Below, in pieces: positions 46,101 through 56,300 of a stretch of DNA of 64,000 nt. The position numbers and the translations under genes are program-made. This DNA comes from Cronobacter malonaticus LMG 23826 (GTDB taxonomy: Bacteria > Pseudomonadota > Gammaproteobacteria > Enterobacterales > Enterobacteriaceae), in NCBI RefSeq assembly GCF_001277215.2, contig NZ_CP013940.1, positions 1,860,001 through 1,924,000 of the forward strand, written 5' to 3'. The notes beneath the pieces are model-generated. The model made no database searches. It was given only the letters and a program-made list of their open reading frames with translations, and was not told the origin of the DNA. Position 1 is the stretch's first letter. Each line of letters starts with the position of its first letter.

Positions 46101-46641
46101 GCGCGATTTTGTTGATTTCGTGCGAGGTGCGAAAACCATCGAAGAAATGAATAAACGGCACGCGGCTTTTCAGCGTGGCGATATGGGAGATCAGCGCGAA
46201 ATCCTGCGCCTCCTGAACGCTTGAGGCACAGAGCATCGCGCAGCCGGTCTGGCGTACGGCCATCACGTCCGAATGATCGCCGAAAATAGAGAGCGCATGG
46301 GTGGCGACGGTGCGCGCCGCCACGTGCAGCACAAAAGGCGTCAGCTGACCCGCGAGCTTATAGAGCGTCGGGATCATCAGCAGCAGGCCCTGGGAGGACG
46401 TAAACGAGGTGGAGAGGGCGCCGGTCTGGAGCGCGCCGTGAACGGTGGCGATAGCGCCCGCCTCGGACTGCATCTCCACCACGCGCGGAACGTCGCCCCA
46501 GACGTTTTTCATCCCGTTGCCGGCCCAGGCGTCGGCCTGCTCTGCCATCGTGGAGCTCGGCGTGATGGGATAAATAGCGATAACTTCACTGGTGCGAAAA
46601 GCGACTGAAGCGACTGCGCCGTTGCCGTCGATAGTAATCAT
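43120..46641 (-). CDS. nifJ: Pyruvate:flavodoxin (ferredoxin) oxidoreductase
   Basis: Single-chain enzyme of 1173 residues (E. coli YdbK 1174) that oxidises pyruvate to acetyl-CoA and CO2 and reduces flavodoxin or ferredoxin. Regions in order: pyruvate-binding N-terminal domain with YPITPSSTMAE; transketolase-like domain II with GRYGLSSKEF; two [4Fe-4S] motifs (CTQCNHCVAACPHSA and CTGCNLCVEVCP, about residues 690-760); and the thiamine diphosphate domain with CSGCGETPY and GDGWAYDIGFGG near 975. Also called ydbK. It is alone on its strand. Confidence 0.97.
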   Translation of the reverse strand: MITIDGNGAVASVAFRTSEVIAIYPITPSSTMAEQADAWAGNGMKNVWGDVPRVVEMQSEAGAIATVHGALQTGALSTSFTSSQGLLLMIPTLYKLAGQLTPFVLHVAARTVATHALSIFGDHSDVMAVRQTGCAMLCASSVQEAQDFALISHIATLKSRVPFIHFFDGFRTSHEINKIAPLADDTIRALLPQAEIDAHRARALNPEHPVIRGTSANPDTYFQSREATNPWYNAVYDHVEQAMNGFAAATGRQYRPFEYYGHPEAERVIILMGSASGTCEEVVDELLTRGEKVGVLKVRLFRPFSARHLLAALPQSVQRIAVLDRTKEPGAQAEPLYLDVMTALAEAFNSGERDSLPRVIGGRYGLSSKEFGPDCVLAVFNELRAEKPKPRFTVGIYDDVTHLSLPLPENTLPSNARLEALFYGLGSDGSVSATKNNIKIIGNATPWYAQGYFVYDSKKAGGLTVSHLRVSERPINSAYLVSQADFVGCHQLQFIDKYQMAERLKPGGIFLINTPYAPDEVWHQLPQEVQAVLNNKNARVFVVNAAKIARECQLGARINTVMQMAFFHLTQILPGDSALEALQGAIAKSYSSKGQELVERNWQALALARESLFEVARQPVDETSHLRPPVVSDAAPDFVKTVTAAMLAGLGDALPVSALPPDGTWPLGTTRWEKRNIAEAIPIWKEELCTQCNHCVAACPHSAIRAKVVAPEALADAPASLAALDVKSRDMRGQKYVLQVAPEDCTGCNLCVEVCPAKDRQNPEIKAINMMSRLEHVEEEKRNYDFFLDLPEIDRSSLERIDIRTSQLITPLFEYSGACSGCGETPYIKLLTQLYGDRLLIANATGCSSIYGGNLPSTPYTTDANGRGPAWANSLFEDNAEFGLGFRLTVDQHKARVQRLLTQFADKLTPALYEALHADATPEVRREQIAELRQQLQGVEGAQQLLTDADALVEKSIWLIGGDGWAYDIGFGGLDHVLSLTENVNILVLDTQCYSNTGGQASKATPLGAVTKFGEHGKRKARKDLGMSMMMYGHVYVAQISLGAQLNQTVKAIQEAEAYPGPSLIIAYSPCEEHGYDLALSHDQMRQLTATGFWPLYRFDPRRADEGKLPLALDSRPPSDALAETLLTEQRFRRLDAQQPEVAEQLWKDAAADLQKRYDFLAQLAGKAEKVSE

Positions 46642-46919
46642 AAAAGACCCTTACATTGCGCAACATTGTCAGATCTGTGCGGACGCAACAGACCCTGTAG
46701 TAATAAGGGAATTTTAGCAAAGCCCCGGAGTCGGGATTTTCGTTTTTGTGTACTGACTATTCGAGAGGTGAATGATTTCATGCGCAGGATCAAGAGAAAT
46801 AGACCGAAAAGCGCAAGAAAATGTGTCTTCGTCCAAAAAAGCAGCAGCGGGAATCTCGACGCGCCGCGTCGGGCGGCCTATGATGCTCAGGTTTTGCTTG
46901 TCAACGAAAGGGGAGAAAC

Positions 46920-47186
46920 ATGCGAGCAGCGTTTTGGGTAGGATGTGCCGCGTTATTATTATCGGCATGCAGCAGCGAACCCGTTCAGCAGGCCACCGCG
47001 GCCCATGTGCCGCCGGGAATGCGGGCTGCGATGTCGAGCGCAGGGCAGGCGAACTGCGCGATGGTCGGAGGCTCGCTGTCGGTCGCGCGCCAGCTTGACG
47101 GCACCTCCACCGGCATGTGCGCACTGCCCAACGGCAAACGTTGCAGTGAAGCGGCGCTCGCCTCTGGCGCCTGCGCCGCCTACTGA
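46920..47186 (+). CDS. ydbJ: DUF333 lipoprotein YdbJ
   Basis: Small probable lipoprotein of 88 residues (E. coli YdbJ has 88). The signal ends LLLSACSS, with lipidated Cys17. The DUF333 domain follows at about 44-86 (ANCAMVGGSLSVARQLDG then GMCALPNGKRCSEAAL), with four conserved cysteines. AAGGGGAG precedes the ATG. It lies between nifJ and hslJ, as in E. coli, and is convergent with hslJ with directly abutting stop codons. Function unknown. Confidence 0.92.
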   Translation: MRAAFWVGCAALLLSACSSEPVQQATAAHVPPGMRAAMSSAGQANCAMVGGSLSVARQLDGTSTGMCALPNGKRCSEAALASGACAAY

Positions 47187-47609
47187 TTACGACATCAGAT
47201 CCGCCAGTTTATAGACCAGACTGTACTGGCGGTATTTCAGGGTGAGCTGCTGTTTCTCCACGCTCACCTTCGCTCCCTGGCTTAACATCTCATTAATCAG
47301 CTTATCCAGCTCGTTGAGCTGCGGCTCGGCGCACAGCATGCGCGTTGACGCGAGCCCCTGCACCTTCAGCGTATCGCCATGCAGTTCACCCTGACCCATA
47401 AAGCGGTTGCACATGCTGCCGGAGACATGCATACGCTCGCCAAAGCTCAGCTCCGGCACGCGGCGCGTTGAGTCCAGTGGCGCGCCGTTGACGGTTTGCA
47501 GCACGTAGCGGTGGTGTTGCAGCGTTTCAGGCGTCACGTTTGACGTCGCCGTGTTCTGGCAACCGGCGAGCGTCATTCCCGCCAGCAAGGTGAAAAGGAT
47601 TTTTTTCAT
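47187..47609 (-). CDS. hslJ: META-domain lipoprotein HslJ
   Basis: Heat-inducible outer-membrane lipoprotein of 140 residues, as in E. coli, where it affects novobiocin resistance. The signal ends GMTLAGC, with lipidated Cys18. The META domain follows (about 30-138), with the pattern SFGERMHVSGSMCNRFMG and STRMLCAEP. It is 53 bases downstream of ldhA on the same strand and may share its transcript. Confidence 0.95.
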   Translation of the reverse strand: MKKILFTLLAGMTLAGCQNTATSNVTPETLQHHRYVLQTVNGAPLDSTRRVPELSFGERMHVSGSMCNRFMGQGELHGDTLKVQGLASTRMLCAEPQLNELDKLINEMLSQGAKVSVEKQQLTLKYRQYSLVYKLADLMS

Positions 47610-47662
47610 GAGCGTCTCCCTGAGGTAAAAAACGCGACGCGCCAGGCGGCGCGTCGGCGGTG

Positions 47663-48652
47663 TTACACCAGCTCGTTCGGGCAGGGCTGGCCCTGTTCCA
47701 ACTGGCGCAGATTTCCAAGCGTGGTTTCAGAAATGCTGATCAGCGCTTCTTCCGTCAGAAATGCCTGGTGGCCGGTGAATAGCACGTTATGGCAGGCGGA
47801 AAGACGGCGGAACACGTCATCCTGAATCACATCGTTGGATTTATCTTCAAAGAACAGATCGCGCTCGTTTTCATACACATCCATGCCAAGCGCGCCGATT
47901 TTCTGACGTTTGAGCGCTTCAATCGCGGCCTGGGAATCGATCAATGCACCGCGGCTGGTATTGATGATCATCACGCCGTCTTTCATCTGCTCGAAGGCGC
48001 TTTGATTCAGCAGGTGGTAGTTTTCCGGCGTCAGCGGACAGTGGAGGCTGATGACATCAGATTCCGCGAGCAGGGTCGGCAGGTCGACATATTCAACGCC
48101 AATCTCCAGCGCGGCGGCGCTCGGGTACGGATCGAACGCCAGTAGGCGCATGCCAAAGCCTTTGAGAATGCGCAGCGCCGCGACGCCGATTTTACCGGTG
48201 CCGATAACGCCTGCGGTTTTGCCGTACATCGTAAAGCCGGTCAGCCCTTCGAGGTTAAAGTTAGCGTCACGGGTGCGCTGATACGCGCGGTGAATGCGGC
48301 GGTTGAGACACATCATCATGCCCACCGCGTGCTCGGCCACGGCTTCCGGCGAGTAGGCCGGGACGCGAACGACTTTTAACCCCAGCTCTTTTGCCGCGTC
48401 GAGATCGACGTTGTTAAAGCCCGCGCAGCGCAGCGCGATAAATTTCACGCCATGCTTTTTCAGCTCTTCCAGCACCGGACGGCTGGCGTCGTCGTTAACG
48501 AAAATGCAGACGCCGTCGCAATGAATGGCGGTTTTCGCCGTGCGCTCGGTTAACAGGAAGTCATAAAATTCAAGATCGAAGCCATATTCCTGGTTAACAT
48601 GCTGCAAATACTTTTTGTCGTACTGCTTTGTGCTATAAACCGCCAGTTTCAT
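47663..48652 (-). CDS. ldhA: D-lactate dehydrogenase, fermentative
   Basis: NAD-dependent enzyme reducing pyruvate to D-lactate in anaerobic growth, 329 residues as in E. coli. The D-2-hydroxyacid dehydrogenase fold shows GTGKIGVAALRILKGFG (cofactor, about 152-168), catalytic Arg in NTSRGALID (about 232-240), the glutamate in YENERDLFFED, and His in FTGHQAFLTEEAL (about 294-306). Order ldhA-hslJ is conserved with E. coli. Being next to nifJ, it places two pyruvate-consuming enzymes close together. Confidence 0.98.
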   Translation of the reverse strand: MKLAVYSTKQYDKKYLQHVNQEYGFDLEFYDFLLTERTAKTAIHCDGVCIFVNDDASRPVLEELKKHGVKFIALRCAGFNNVDLDAAKELGLKVVRVPAYSPEAVAEHAVGMMMCLNRRIHRAYQRTRDANFNLEGLTGFTMYGKTAGVIGTGKIGVAALRILKGFGMRLLAFDPYPSAAALEIGVEYVDLPTLLAESDVISLHCPLTPENYHLLNQSAFEQMKDGVMIINTSRGALIDSQAAIEALKRQKIGALGMDVYENERDLFFEDKSNDVIQDDVFRRLSACHNVLFTGHQAFLTEEALISISETTLGNLRQLEQGQPCPNELV

Positions 48653-48863
48653 AAGACTTTCTCCAGTGATTTTCTGTGATCACGTTAGCATAATTAAAAA
48701 ATTCGTACAAAGTTTAAAAATTAATGGTTGAACAGCTGCTTACCTCTAATTCTAGGTCAACTATGCTTTCATAGCCGCCCTGGCTTCACCTCGCCCGGCA
48801 AAGCTGTCAGAATAACGGCTTTCTTCGGCATAATTTCTCGCTGAATCAGGATATTAACGGCCC

Positions 48864-51506
48864 ATGAAGGGTAAATACAGAGCCGTCATCGCTTTATTAC
48901 TTCTGGTTGTGCTGCTGCCTCTGGCGCTGCTGTTAACCGCGGGCTACTGGCTACCGACGCTCGCGGGCGTCTGGCTGCCGCAGGGGACGCGCATCGCGCT
49001 GGAGCAGCGCCCGCGCCTGACCCGCTCCGCTATTGTGCTGCCGGATTTGCGTTATTTCGCGAGCGATTGCGAACTCGCCCACGCCCAAAATGTCGTGTTG
49101 AGCCACCCGACGCGCTGGCGGCTGCATCTGGACGCGCTCACTCTCAACACCGGCTGCTTCAGCGCCATACCTGACGACCCGGCGCCCGGCGCGCCGCGCA
49201 CGCTCGCGCAGTGGCAGGCGATGCTGCCGGAAAGCGAGGTGGAGATAGCGCGTCTTAAACTCGCCGACCTGCCGGATTATGACGGCGCGCTCAGGGCGAG
49301 CCTGAGTCCGCAGGCGCAGCGCGTCGCGTTTACCGGCGACAAGCTGGACGTGAGCGCCAGGCTCGAAGGGCAGGCGCTGAAGGTGGAGCGCCTGCGTCTG
49401 TACCTCTTTGACGGCCAGCCGCCGGTGTCGCTGCTTGGCGATTTCACGTTAGGGCTGATGCCGGACGGCATTCCAACCCAAGGCGAGGCGCAGGCGCGCT
49501 TTTCGCTGCCGCAGGCACCGCATGACGCCCGCGCCGAAGTGACGTGGCGAGGCGGCGAAGGGCAGTTATTACTCTTTGCGCAGGACGATCCCGATCCGCT
49601 GCTCGATCTCCCGTGGCAGGCCGGTCACGACTCGTTTGCCTTCAGCGACGGGCGCTGGCGCTGGCCGTACGAGGGCTTTCCGCTGAGCGGTCGCGCCGCG
49701 CTGCGCGTGGAAAACTGGCGCGGCGGGCTGGATGCCGCGCGCATTAGCGGGCGCGTGAATGTGGTGACGCAGGGGAATGCCGGGAAGGGCAACGCGGTGA
49801 TGACCTTCGGCCCCGGCACTCTGAGCCTGCGCGAGAGCGCGATGCCGCTGCGCATCACCGGCGAAGCTAAACAGGACGCGCTGGCGTTTTACGCAAGCCT
49901 CCCCGCCATGCTGCGCGGCCCGCTGCTGTCGCCTGCGCTGCATTTTATGCCGGGCGCGCTGCTGCGCTCGCGCGGGCGCATCATTGATGCGCTGAATATC
50001 GAAGAGATCCGCTGGCCGCTCGCGGGCGTCACGGTCACGGAAAAAGGCATCGACGGGCGGTTACAGGCTATCGCCCGCGCCAGCGAGCCCGGCCAGGGCG
50101 ATATGCTGCTGCATCTCGATGGCCGCGCCGAAGATTTTTTGCCTGACGTTGGCCTGTGGCGCTGGCGCTACTGGGGCAACGGCACCTTTGAACCGATGCA
50201 GTCGCGCTGGTCTGTCGGCGGGCGCGGCGAGTGGCGCGATGAGGTGATCACGCTCAGTGAACTCAACACGCGTTTCGATAAGTGGCACTACGGGAGCATG
50301 ACGGTCGACCATCCGCAACTGGCGCTCAGCACCCCGGTGCGCTGGGCGCGGGGAGCCGCAACTCAGGCGCTGGAGGGCGCGCTGAAGCTGGACGCCGGCG
50401 CCACGCGCTTTTCCAGCGGTGCCAGCCTGCCGCCGTCAACGCTTAATTTCAGCGTTCAGGGGCGCGACCCGAGCGCGTTCCAGTTTAAAGGCGATCTACA
50501 CGCGGGTGAGATTGGCCCGGTGCGCGTCAATGGCCGCTGGGACGGCGAGCGCCTGCGCGGGCAGGCCTGGTGGTCGCCGCAGCCGCTCGCGGTTTTCCAG
50601 CCGCTGCTGCCGCCAGACTGGAAGCTGCTGCTGCGCGACGGCGGCTTTTACGCGCAGGTGGCGTTTTCCGCCGCCGCAGGCCAGGGCTTCGAAGCGGGCG
50701 GTCACGGCGTGGTGAAACAGGGCAGCGCCTGGACCAAAGACAACGAGTTTAACGGCGTGGACTTCGTGCTGCCGTTCCGCTTTCGCGATTCCACCTGGCA
50801 GCTCGGCACGCGCGGGCCGGTGCGACTGAACATCGCGGAGATCCAAAGCCAGGTGCCGGCGCGGGATATCACGGCGTCACTCCAGGGCGGCTACCCGTGG
50901 AGCGAGGCGAATCCGCTGGTGTTAAGCGACGTCAGCGCGTCGCTGCTCGGCGGCAAAATTCGTATGCAGCAGTTGCGCCTGCCGCAGCACACGGCCGCGC
51001 TGTTGCGCCTTGAAAATATTTCGTCGAGCGAGCTGATTACCGCCACCAACGTCAAACAGGTGGCGCTCTCGGGCGCCATTAACGGCGCGCTGCCGCTGTG
51101 GGTCGATAACCCGCAATGGATTGTGCATGACGGCTGGCTTACCAGCCCCGGCCCGCTGACGCTGCGCATGGATAAAGAGATGGCGGACGCGATGGCGCGG
51201 GATAACGCGGCGGCCGCGGCGGCGGTCAACTGGCTGCGCTATATGGAAATCTCCCGCTCCTGGACGCGGCTGGATGTTGATAACCTCGGCGTGCTGCGCA
51301 TGCGTTCGGAGTTCCAGGGCGAAAGCCATGTGGACGGCAAAACCAGCGGCGTGCGGCTTAACTATCAGCATCAGGAAAATCTATTCACGCTGTGGCGCAG
51401 TTTACGTTTCGGCGATAATTTACAGTCCTGGCTTGAGCAACACGCGACGCTGCCCGCCGCGCGTTGCAAGGCAACGTCAGGGAAGACCTGCGAGGAACAA
51501 CCATGA
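48864..51506 (+). CDS. ydbH: AsmA-like envelope bridge protein YdbH
   Basis: Large inner-membrane-anchored periplasmic protein of 880 residues (E. coli 879), one of the AsmA-like proteins (with TamB and YhdP) that carry phospholipids to the outer membrane. One N-terminal transmembrane helix (about 6-30) is followed by a long beta-strand-rich body with no catalytic motif. YnbE is reported as its outer-membrane partner. The stop overlaps ynbE (ATGA) and ydbL follows, so all three are made from one transcript. It is divergent from ldhA. Confidence 0.95.
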   Translation: MKGKYRAVIALLLLVVLLPLALLLTAGYWLPTLAGVWLPQGTRIALEQRPRLTRSAIVLPDLRYFASDCELAHAQNVVLSHPTRWRLHLDALTLNTGCFSAIPDDPAPGAPRTLAQWQAMLPESEVEIARLKLADLPDYDGALRASLSPQAQRVAFTGDKLDVSARLEGQALKVERLRLYLFDGQPPVSLLGDFTLGLMPDGIPTQGEAQARFSLPQAPHDARAEVTWRGGEGQLLLFAQDDPDPLLDLPWQAGHDSFAFSDGRWRWPYEGFPLSGRAALRVENWRGGLDAARISGRVNVVTQGNAGKGNAVMTFGPGTLSLRESAMPLRITGEAKQDALAFYASLPAMLRGPLLSPALHFMPGALLRSRGRIIDALNIEEIRWPLAGVTVTEKGIDGRLQAIARASEPGQGDMLLHLDGRAEDFLPDVGLWRWRYWGNGTFEPMQSRWSVGGRGEWRDEVITLSELNTRFDKWHYGSMTVDHPQLALSTPVRWARGAATQALEGALKLDAGATRFSSGASLPPSTLNFSVQGRDPSAFQFKGDLHAGEIGPVRVNGRWDGERLRGQAWWSPQPLAVFQPLLPPDWKLLLRDGGFYAQVAFSAAAGQGFEAGGHGVVKQGSAWTKDNEFNGVDFVLPFRFRDSTWQLGTRGPVRLNIAEIQSQVPARDITASLQGGYPWSEANPLVLSDVSASLLGGKIRMQQLRLPQHTAALLRLENISSSELITATNVKQVALSGAINGALPLWVDNPQWIVHDGWLTSPGPLTLRMDKEMADAMARDNAAAAAAVNWLRYMEISRSWTRLDVDNLGVLRMRSEFQGESHVDGKTSGVRLNYQHQENLFTLWRSLRFGDNLQSWLEQHATLPAARCKATSGKTCEEQP

Positions 51507-51694
51507 AAACCGCAATCACGCTGATGGCAGGCGTCATCATCCTGGCACTGTGCGGCTGTACGCCGCGTATTGAGGTGGCGGCGCCCAAAGAGCCGATTAC
51601 CATTAATATGAACGTCAAAATTGAACACGATATCCATATCAAAGTGGATAAAGACGTCGAAGCGTTGCTGCAAAGCCGCAGCGATCTCTTCTGA
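51503..51694 (+). CDS. ynbE: Outer-membrane lipoprotein YnbE
   Basis: Small lipoprotein of 63 residues that completes the YdbH bridge at the outer membrane by strand pairing. The signal ends LALCGC, with lipidated Cys19. The mature part alternates hydrophobic and charged residues (ITINMNVKIEHDIHIKVDKD), a pattern for an extended beta strand. The start at 51503 overlaps the ydbH stop by four bases; the frame upstream lies inside ydbH. E. coli YnbE is 61 residues. Confidence 0.94.
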   Translation: MKTAITLMAGVIILALCGCTPRIEVAAPKEPITINMNVKIEHDIHIKVDKDVEALLQSRSDLF

Positions 51695-51705
51695 GGAGAC
51701 GGCCA

Positions 51706-52026
51706 ATGAAAAGCCTGCTGGTCGTGATGCTGGCTCTGCTGCTGGCAAGCCCTGTCAGCTACGCGCTGACGCTTGACGAGGCCCGCGCGCAGGGGCGCGT
51801 GGGCGAAACGTTCACCGGTTATCTCGCGCCGGTGGCGCAGGATGGGGAAACGGCGGCGCTGGTGGCGCGCATTAATCAGGCGCGGGCAGAAAGTTACCGC
51901 GACGTCGCCCAACAGAACGGATTGCCGGTCGATGAAGTAGCGAAAATGGCGGGACAGAAGCTGGTGGCGCGCAGTAAACCCGGCGAATATGTCCGCGGCA
52001 TCAATGGGCAATGGATGAAAAAATAA
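51706..52026 (+). CDS. ydbL: Periplasmic protein YdbL (DUF1318)
   Basis: Periplasmic protein of 106 residues with a cleavable signal (MKSLLVVMLALLLASPVSYA). The DUF1318 domain includes ARAQGRVGETFTGYLAP and ARINQARAESYRDVAQQNG. In E. coli it is proposed to keep YnbE from forming aberrant multimers. It starts 11 bases after ynbE behind GAGGAG and ends the operon. Confidence 0.94.
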   Translation: MKSLLVVMLALLLASPVSYALTLDEARAQGRVGETFTGYLAPVAQDGETAALVARINQARAESYRDVAQQNGLPVDEVAKMAGQKLVARSKPGEYVRGINGQWMKK

Positions 52027-52105
52027 CACCGCTACTCCCCACGGGTAACAGACGAGGCTGCGCGCCTGTGTCAGGCTCGGCAAACACGCTTACAGGAGAA
52101 ACGTC

Positions 52106-52432
52106 ATGACAACCGAATACACTCTGCCGCTGAACGACGCGCAGGCGTCATCGTTACCGGCTATTGCGCAGGTGCTGCGCGCTAACGCCGGGTTGTTTAA
52201 ACATCTGGTGATGTCCGAGCACCCGGACGATATCCGCTACGCCTATCAGCCGGAGTCGTTCGAGATAACCGACATTACCGACCGCACGTTTACGTTCCGC
52301 TGTCTGGTGCACTATTTCGAGCCGTGCGGCGATCGCGATATGCACGATCCGCGAACCTACACCATTCCCTACCAGGTGCGCGATAACACGCTGGTGTTTG
52401 CGCTCGATGAAACGCCGTGGGTGGTGGCGTAA
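52106..52432 (+). CDS. Hypothetical soluble protein
   Basis: Unrecognised 108-residue protein starting MTTEYTLPLNDAQASSLPAI. Acidic, no signal or membrane segment, two cysteines (in FRCLVHYFEPCGDRD). AGGAG lies upstream of the ATG. It is 79 bases after ydbL and is followed by a terminator shared with the convergent azoR. No function is apparent; it is not in the E. coli order here. Confidence 0.75.
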   Translation: MTTEYTLPLNDAQASSLPAIAQVLRANAGLFKHLVMSEHPDDIRYAYQPESFEITDITDRTFTFRCLVHYFEPCGDRDMHDPRTYTIPYQVRDNTLVFALDETPWVVA

Positions 52433-52448
52433 CGCGGGCTGCGTCCAT

Positions 52449-52477
52449 AAAAAAACCGCCCCGGAGGGCGGTTTTTT
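52449..52477. terminator. Bidirectional terminator between the 52106 gene and azoR
   Basis: A run of A, stem CCGCCC / GGGCGG with a four-base loop, then a run of T, between convergent genes. Confidence 0.9.
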
Positions 52478-52492
52478 CGTCTGGCCGTCTGA

Positions 52493-53155
<663 letters not shown>

Positions 53156-53302
53156 CTATTCACAAACCGATTACAGTGATAGCGCAATATATCGAAGTCT
53201 ATGTTCTAAATTTTTGAACAAGGCGCGCCAGAAAGCGGTGTGGTACTCTACGCTTAACGAAACCCTAAGATTTAACGGGCCGTGCACAGGCCGTATAACA
53301 CA

Positions 53303-56300
53303 ATGATGGAAAAACAAAATATTACTCTCCCTGCCCTGATGGCACATCTCGACTCGCTGATGCTGCGCGATAAAAGCCGCTTCGCCCGTCGCCTCCACGG
53401 GGCTAAAAAGATTAAAAATACTGAATCTCAGCAGGCGCTTTTCGAACAGCTCTCTCAGGAGATGAGCGAGGCGGCAGGGAAAGTCCTGCTGCGCGAAGCG
53501 GCGCGCCCGGCCATTACGTACCCGGAAAACCTGCCGGTCAGCCAGAAGAAACAGGATATTCTCAATGCCGTGCGCGACCACCAGGTGGTGATCGTGGCGG
53601 GGGAGACCGGCTCCGGGAAAACCACCCAGTTGCCGAAAATCTGTATGGAACTCGGGCGCGGCGTGAAAGGGCTTATCGGCCACACCCAGCCGCGCCGTCT
53701 CGCGGCGCGTACCGTGGCGAACCGCATCGCCGAAGAGCTGCAAACCGAGCCGGGCGGCTGTGTCGGTTATAAAGTCCGCTTTAGCGATCACGTCAGCGAC
53801 AACACCATGGTTAAGCTGATGACCGACGGTATTCTGCTGGCGGAGATCCAGCAGGACCGTCTGCTGATGCAGTACGACACCATCATCATCGATGAGGCGC
53901 ATGAGCGCAGCCTGAACATCGATTTTCTGCTGGGTTACCTGCGCGAACTCCTGCCAAAGCGCCCGGATCTGAAAGTCATTATTACGTCGGCGACCATCGA
54001 TCCCGAGCGTTTCTCGCGCCACTTTAATAACGCGCCGATTATTGAAGTCTCTGGCCGTACGTATCCGGTTGAGGTGCGCTATCGCCCGATTGTGGAAGAA
54101 GCAGACGACACCGAGCGCGACCAGCTACAGGCGATTTTCGATGCCGTAGAAGAGCTTGGCCGCGAAGGGCCGGGCGATATCCTGATCTTTATGAGCGGCG
54201 AGCGCGAAATCCGCGACACCGCCGACGGGCTGATGAAACTCAACCTGCCGCACACCGAGGTGTTGCCGCTCTATGCGCGGCTCTCCAACAGCGAACAGAA
54301 CCGCGTCTTCCAGCCGCATGCCGGGCGACGCATTGTGCTGGCGACCAACGTCGCCGAAACCTCGCTGACCGTGCCGGGCATTAAATATGTGATAGATCCG
54401 GGGACGGCGCGCATCAGCCGTTACAGCTACCGCACCAAAGTGCAGCGTCTGCCGATTGAGCCGGTGTCTCAGGCGTCCGCCAACCAGCGTAAAGGCCGCT
54501 GCGGGCGCGTCTCGGAAGGCATCTGTATTCGTCTCTATTCGGAAGATGATTTCCTCTCGCGCCCGGAATTTACCGACCCGGAGATCCTGCGCACCAACCT
54601 GGCGTCCGTCATTCTGCAAATGACGGCGCTGGGGCTTGGCGATATCGCGGCGTTCCCGTTTGTCGAAGCGCCGGATAAGCGCAACATTCAGGATGGCGTG
54701 CGTCTGCTGGAAGAGCTGGGCGCTATCACCACCGACGCGCAGGCGTCAGTGTATAAACTGACGCCGCTGGGCCGTCAGCTTTCGCAACTGCCGGTGGACC
54801 CGCGTCTCGCGCGCATGGTGCTGGAGGCGCAAAAGCATGGCTGCGTGCGCGAGGCGATGATCATCACCTCGGCGCTGTCGATTCAGGACCCGCGCGAGCG
54901 GCCGCTCGATAAACAGCAGGCGTCGGATGAAAAACACCGCCGCTTCCATGATAAAGAGTCCGATTTTCTGGCTTTCGTGAACCTGTGGAATTACCTCGGC
55001 GAGCAGCAGAAAGCGCTGTCGTCCAATCAGTTCCGCCGTCTGTGCCGTACCGATTACCTTAATTACCTGCGGGTGCGCGAATGGCAGGATATCTACACCC
55101 AGCTGCGCCAGGTGGTGAAAGAGCTGGGCATTCCGGTAAACAGCGAACCGGCGGGCTACCGCGAGGTGCACACGGCGCTGTTGACCGGCCTGCTGTCGCA
55201 CATCGGCATGAAAGACGCCGATAAACAGGAGTACACCGGCGCGCGCAATGCCCGTTTCTCCATTTTCCCCGGCTCCGGGCTGTTTAAAAAGCCGCCGAAG
55301 TGGGTGATGGTGGCGGAGCTGGTGGAAACCAGCCGCCTGTGGGGCCGCATTGCGGCGCGTATCGATCCGGAGTGGATCGAACCGGTGGCGCAGCACCTGA
55401 TTAAGCGCTCATACAGCGAACCGCACTGGGAGCGCGCGCAGGGTGCCGTGATGGCGAGCGAGAAAGTCACGCTCTACGGCCTGCCGATCGTGGCCGCGCG
55501 CAGCGTCAACTACAGCCAGATCGATCCGGTGCTTTCGCGAGAGCTTTTCATCCGCCACGCGCTGGTGGAAGGCGACTGGCAGACGCGCCACGCCTTTTTC
55601 CGCGAGAACCAGAAACTGCGCGCCGAAGTGGAGGAGCTGGAGCATAAATCGCGTCGCCGCGACATTCTGGTGGACGACGACACGCTGTTTGAGTTTTACG
55701 ATCAGCGCATCAGTGTTGATGCGATTTCCGCGCGCCACTTCGACAGCTGGTGGAAAAAGGCGAGCCGTGAAACGCCGGATCTGCTCAACTTCGAAAAGAG
55801 CATGTTGATTAAAGAGGGCGCGGAGAAGGTCAGCAAGCTCGATTACCCGAACTTCTGGCATCAGGGCAACCTGAAGCTGCGCCTGTCCTATCAGTTTGAG
55901 CCAGGCGGCGACGCCGACGGCGTGACGGTCCATATTCCGCTGCCGCTGTTAAACCAGGTGGAAGACGCGGGCTTCGAATGGCAGGTGCCGGGAATGCGCC
56001 GCGAACTCATCATCGCGCTGATCAAATCGCTGCCAAAACCCGTGCGCCGCAATTTCGTTCCGGCGCCCAATTACGCCGAGGCGTTTTTAGGCCGCGTTAC
56101 GCCGCTGGAGCTGCCGCTGCTGGACGCGCTGGAGCGCGAACTGCGCCGCATGACCGGCGTGACGATTGACCGTGAGGCGTGGCAGGCCGAACAGGTGCCC
56201 GATCATCTTAAAATGACTTTCCGGGTGGTGGATGACAAGGGCCGCAAGCTGCGCGAGGGCAAAGATCTCCACGCGCTGAAAGAGGGTCTGAAAGAGAAAG

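Noticed and set aside
44314..46224. 636-codon plus-strand frame inside nifJ
   Set aside because: Antisense shadow of nifJ; no family pattern, very high Arg, His and Gln content.
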